Position numbers and translations under genes: made by a program. Positions 62,222 to 64,000 of a stretch of 64,000 nucleotides of DNA are shown piece by piece. Source of the DNA: Pseudomonas fragi. Its GTDB lineage: Bacteria > Pseudomonadota > Gammaproteobacteria > Pseudomonadales > Pseudomonadaceae. Positions within the stretch are counted from its first letter, which is position 1, and each line of letters begins with the position of its first letter. The notes under the pieces are model-generated. The model saw only the letters and a program-made list of their open reading frames with translations. It had not been told where the DNA came from and did no database searches. The stretch is from the NCBI RefSeq assembly GCF_900105835.1, contig NZ_LT629783.1:2783001-2847000 (forward strand). Direction: 5' to 3'.

Positions 62222-63694
62222 TCAGTCCTCCCGGGTAATGCGCAGCAGTTCATCGACGCTGGTCAGGCCTTCTAGTACCAGACGCTGACCATCCTGAAAC
62301 AGGCTACAAGACAGCTTTAGTGCTTCACGGGCCAAGTCCGGCTCGCTGGCCCCCTGATGAATCATCCCGGCGAGGGTCGGGGTGATGCTGACCAGTTCGT
62401 AGATACCGGTACGACCGCGGTAGCCTTGCTGGCAGTGCTTGCAGCCCTGGGCCCGATACAGGGTTGGCCAGGTTCCCGGGGCAAGACCAAGCCGTGCGCC
62501 CGTTGCCGGGTCGGCTGTATAGGCAGCCTTGCACTCCACACACAACGTGCGCAGCAGGCGCTGGGCCAGTACCCCCACCAACGAAGACGACAGCAGGTAA
62601 GCATCCACCCCCATGTCGACCAGGCGGGTAACGGCACCAATGGCACTGTTGGTGTGCAGGGTGGACAGCACAAGATGCCCGGTCAACGACGCTTGCACGG
62701 CAATTTCGGCGGTTTCGCGATCGCGGATTTCACCCACCATGACCACGTCCGGGTCCTGACGCAGAATTGCTCGCAGGCCACGGGCAAACGTCATGTCAGC
62801 CTTGGTGTTGACCGGTGTCTGACCAATGCCCGGCAGGTGATATTCCACCGGGTCCTCAACGGTCAGAATATTGCGGGTCTGGTGATTGAGGTGGCTGAGC
62901 GCGGCATACAGGCTGGTGGTTTTACCCGAGCCGGTCGGGCCCGTGACCAGAAAAATCCCGTGGGGCCGCGCAAGGATGTGCTCAAACCGGCGCAAAGTCG
63001 CAGCGGGCATGCCCAGGCAGTTTAAATCAAGGCGCACGGCCTGTTTATCGAGCAAGCGCATGACCACCCGCTCACCGTGGGCCGAAGGCAGGGTAGAGAC
63101 CCGCACATCGACCTCATGCCCGGCCAGACGCAAGCTGATGCGGCCATCCTGAGGCACCCGCCTTTCGGCAATATCCAGACGCGCCATGACCTTGATCCGT
63201 GATACCAGCAAACTGGCCAGTTCACGTCTGGGCCTGAGCACTTCACGCAACTGGCCGTCAATGCGCATGCGTACGGACAAGTAATGCTCAAAGGTTTCCA
63301 GATGCACGTCCGATGCTTTTTCGCGCATGGCTTCACGCAGCAGGGCATTGATAAGGCGAATGATCGGCGCATCGTCTTCCTGCTCCAGCAGGTCGGCGGT
63401 TTGCGGCACCTGCTCGGCCAGACTCATCAGGTCGAGTTCTTCGTCCAGCCCCTGGGCCACTTGCTCGGCAGCGCTGTGACCTGCGCTATAGCTGCTGGCC
63501 AGGCGCTCGCCGAAGTGGGCATCGGTGAGGGGGCTGAAGGTCACTTCACGCCCAGCCCAACGCTGCGCTTCGGCCAGTGCGGTCAATGGCGTATCGGCGC
63601 GAATCAACAAGGTGGCAGGCGTGGACGAAGCGTCCAGCACTATCCCGAAGCGCCGGGCAAAGCCGAAAGGCAGGCACGCACCTGGCAGTGTCAT
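62222..63694 (-). CDS. gspE: Type II secretion ATPase GspE
   Basis: 490 residues. Walker A VTGPTGSGKTTSLYAAL, Asp box VEDPVEYHLPGI, Walker B DPDVVMVGEIRDRETAEIA and the His box STLHTNSAIGAVTR are all intact. A tetracysteine zinc site follows (LCVEC and CKHC). It powers pseudopilus assembly at the cytoplasmic face. Its ATG overlaps the gspD stop (ATGA), so D and E are coupled. Confidence 0.97.
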   Translation of the reverse strand: MTLPGACLPFGFARRFGIVLDASSTPATLLIRADTPLTALAEAQRWAGREVTFSPLTDAHFGERLASSYSAGHSAAEQVAQGLDEELDLMSLAEQVPQTADLLEQEDDAPIIRLINALLREAMREKASDVHLETFEHYLSVRMRIDGQLREVLRPRRELASLLVSRIKVMARLDIAERRVPQDGRISLRLAGHEVDVRVSTLPSAHGERVVMRLLDKQAVRLDLNCLGMPAATLRRFEHILARPHGIFLVTGPTGSGKTTSLYAALSHLNHQTRNILTVEDPVEYHLPGIGQTPVNTKADMTFARGLRAILRQDPDVVMVGEIRDRETAEIAVQASLTGHLVLSTLHTNSAIGAVTRLVDMGVDAYLLSSSLVGVLAQRLLRTLCVECKAAYTADPATGARLGLAPGTWPTLYRAQGCKHCQQGYRGRTGIYELVSITPTLAGMIHQGASEPDLAREALKLSCSLFQDGQRLVLEGLTSVDELLRITRED

Positions 63695-64000
63695 GGCTGA
63701 ACGGCTTTGGCTGGCTGCGCCTGTTTTTGCGCAGGGGTATCGAACATTTGCTGTGGGTTGTCGGGCAACAATTGATCGGGGTTGCCCTTGGCACCGGCTT
63801 GATCAAGGTTGCGCAATGCGTTGTAACGGCTTTGGCTGAGTTCACGCAGATCGTTTTTGCTGCGTACGATCGTCGGGCGCAAAAACACCATCAGGTTGGT
63901 TTTGGTACGGGTTTCCTTGTTCCAGCGAAACAGGGCGCCCAGATACGGAATGCTGCGCAACAAGGGCACGCCACTGACCTGGGTGCGCACACTGTCCTTG
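63691..64000 (-). CDS. gspD: Type II secretion secretin GspD, C-terminal end only
   Basis: Partial: the 5' part lies beyond base 64000. About 102 residues remain. SGVPLLRSIPYLGALFRWNK and TNLMVFLRPTIVRSKNDLRE are the end of the secretin barrel domain. The Gln/Pro-rich tail (TPAQKQAQPAKAVQP) could be the S-domain or a short pilotin-independent tail. Confidence 0.93.
   Translation of the reverse strand, partial: KDSVRTQVSGVPLLRSIPYLGALFRWNKETRTKTNLMVFLRPTIVRSKNDLRELSQSRYNALRNLDQAGAKGNPDQLLPDNPQQMFDTPAQKQAQPAKAVQP

Overview
The window looks like a chromosomal segment of a Pseudomonas, most likely of the P. fluorescens/P. fragi side of the genus. Reasons: the glnE-ilvE-waaF-waaC-waaG block divergent from aceEF is a typical Pseudomonas arrangement; gene density is high and codons are GC-rich; GTG/TTG starts are frequent; and several copies of the Pseudomonas-type REP palindrome (TGTGGGAGCGGGCTTGC and its complement) are present. 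No rRNA, tRNA, phage, insertion sequence or CRISPR array was recognised.

Layout. 1-7070 (minus): LPS inner-core genes waaG (cut by the window edge), waaC, waaF, then ilvE and glnE. 7071-7453: divergent control region with two identical palindromes. 7454-11742 (plus): pyruvate dehydrogenase aceE-aceF, followed by terminators and an unusual 60-bp-period repeat block. 12231-18155: a PhoD-like phosphatase, a GAF/PAS/GGDEF/EAL protein, msrA and rlmJ. 18325-24226: divergent putP/putA with six GTTGCA boxes between them. 24293-34175: a small membrane protein, the K+/H+ antiporter nhaP2, mscK, selO, a higBA-like toxin-antitoxin pair with palindromic operators, trxC and an orphan parA.

34480-53694 (plus, about 19 kb, 22 genes) is the main feature: an aryl polyene (APE, xanthomonadin-like pigment) cluster with mostly 4-base or 1-base overlaps between genes. 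An ammonia-lyase should make an aryl acrylate starter. An AMP-ligase fused to a hot-dog dehydratase loads it onto one of two acyl carrier proteins. Two ketosynthases plus a chain-length-factor half protein, a ketoreductase and a second dehydratase build the conjugated polyene. Acyltransferases, a glycosyltransferase, a methyltransferase and a thioesterase tailor it or place it in lipid. A LolA-like protein, an MMPL/RND exporter and a lipoprotein probably move it to the outer membrane. Distinctive points are the ligase-dehydratase fusion, a flavin enzyme with halogenase signatures, a CPA2-type exchanger-like protein, and REP palindromes inserted in frame into two signal-peptide regions.

53770-56712: a toxin gene with an antitoxin that seems to have lost its DNA-binding half, then a LysR regulator divergent from an MFS transporter. 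56776-64000 (minus): a type II secretion operon gspD(partial)-E-F-G-H-I-J-K-L-M. All family assignments come from reading motifs by eye; no database search was run.
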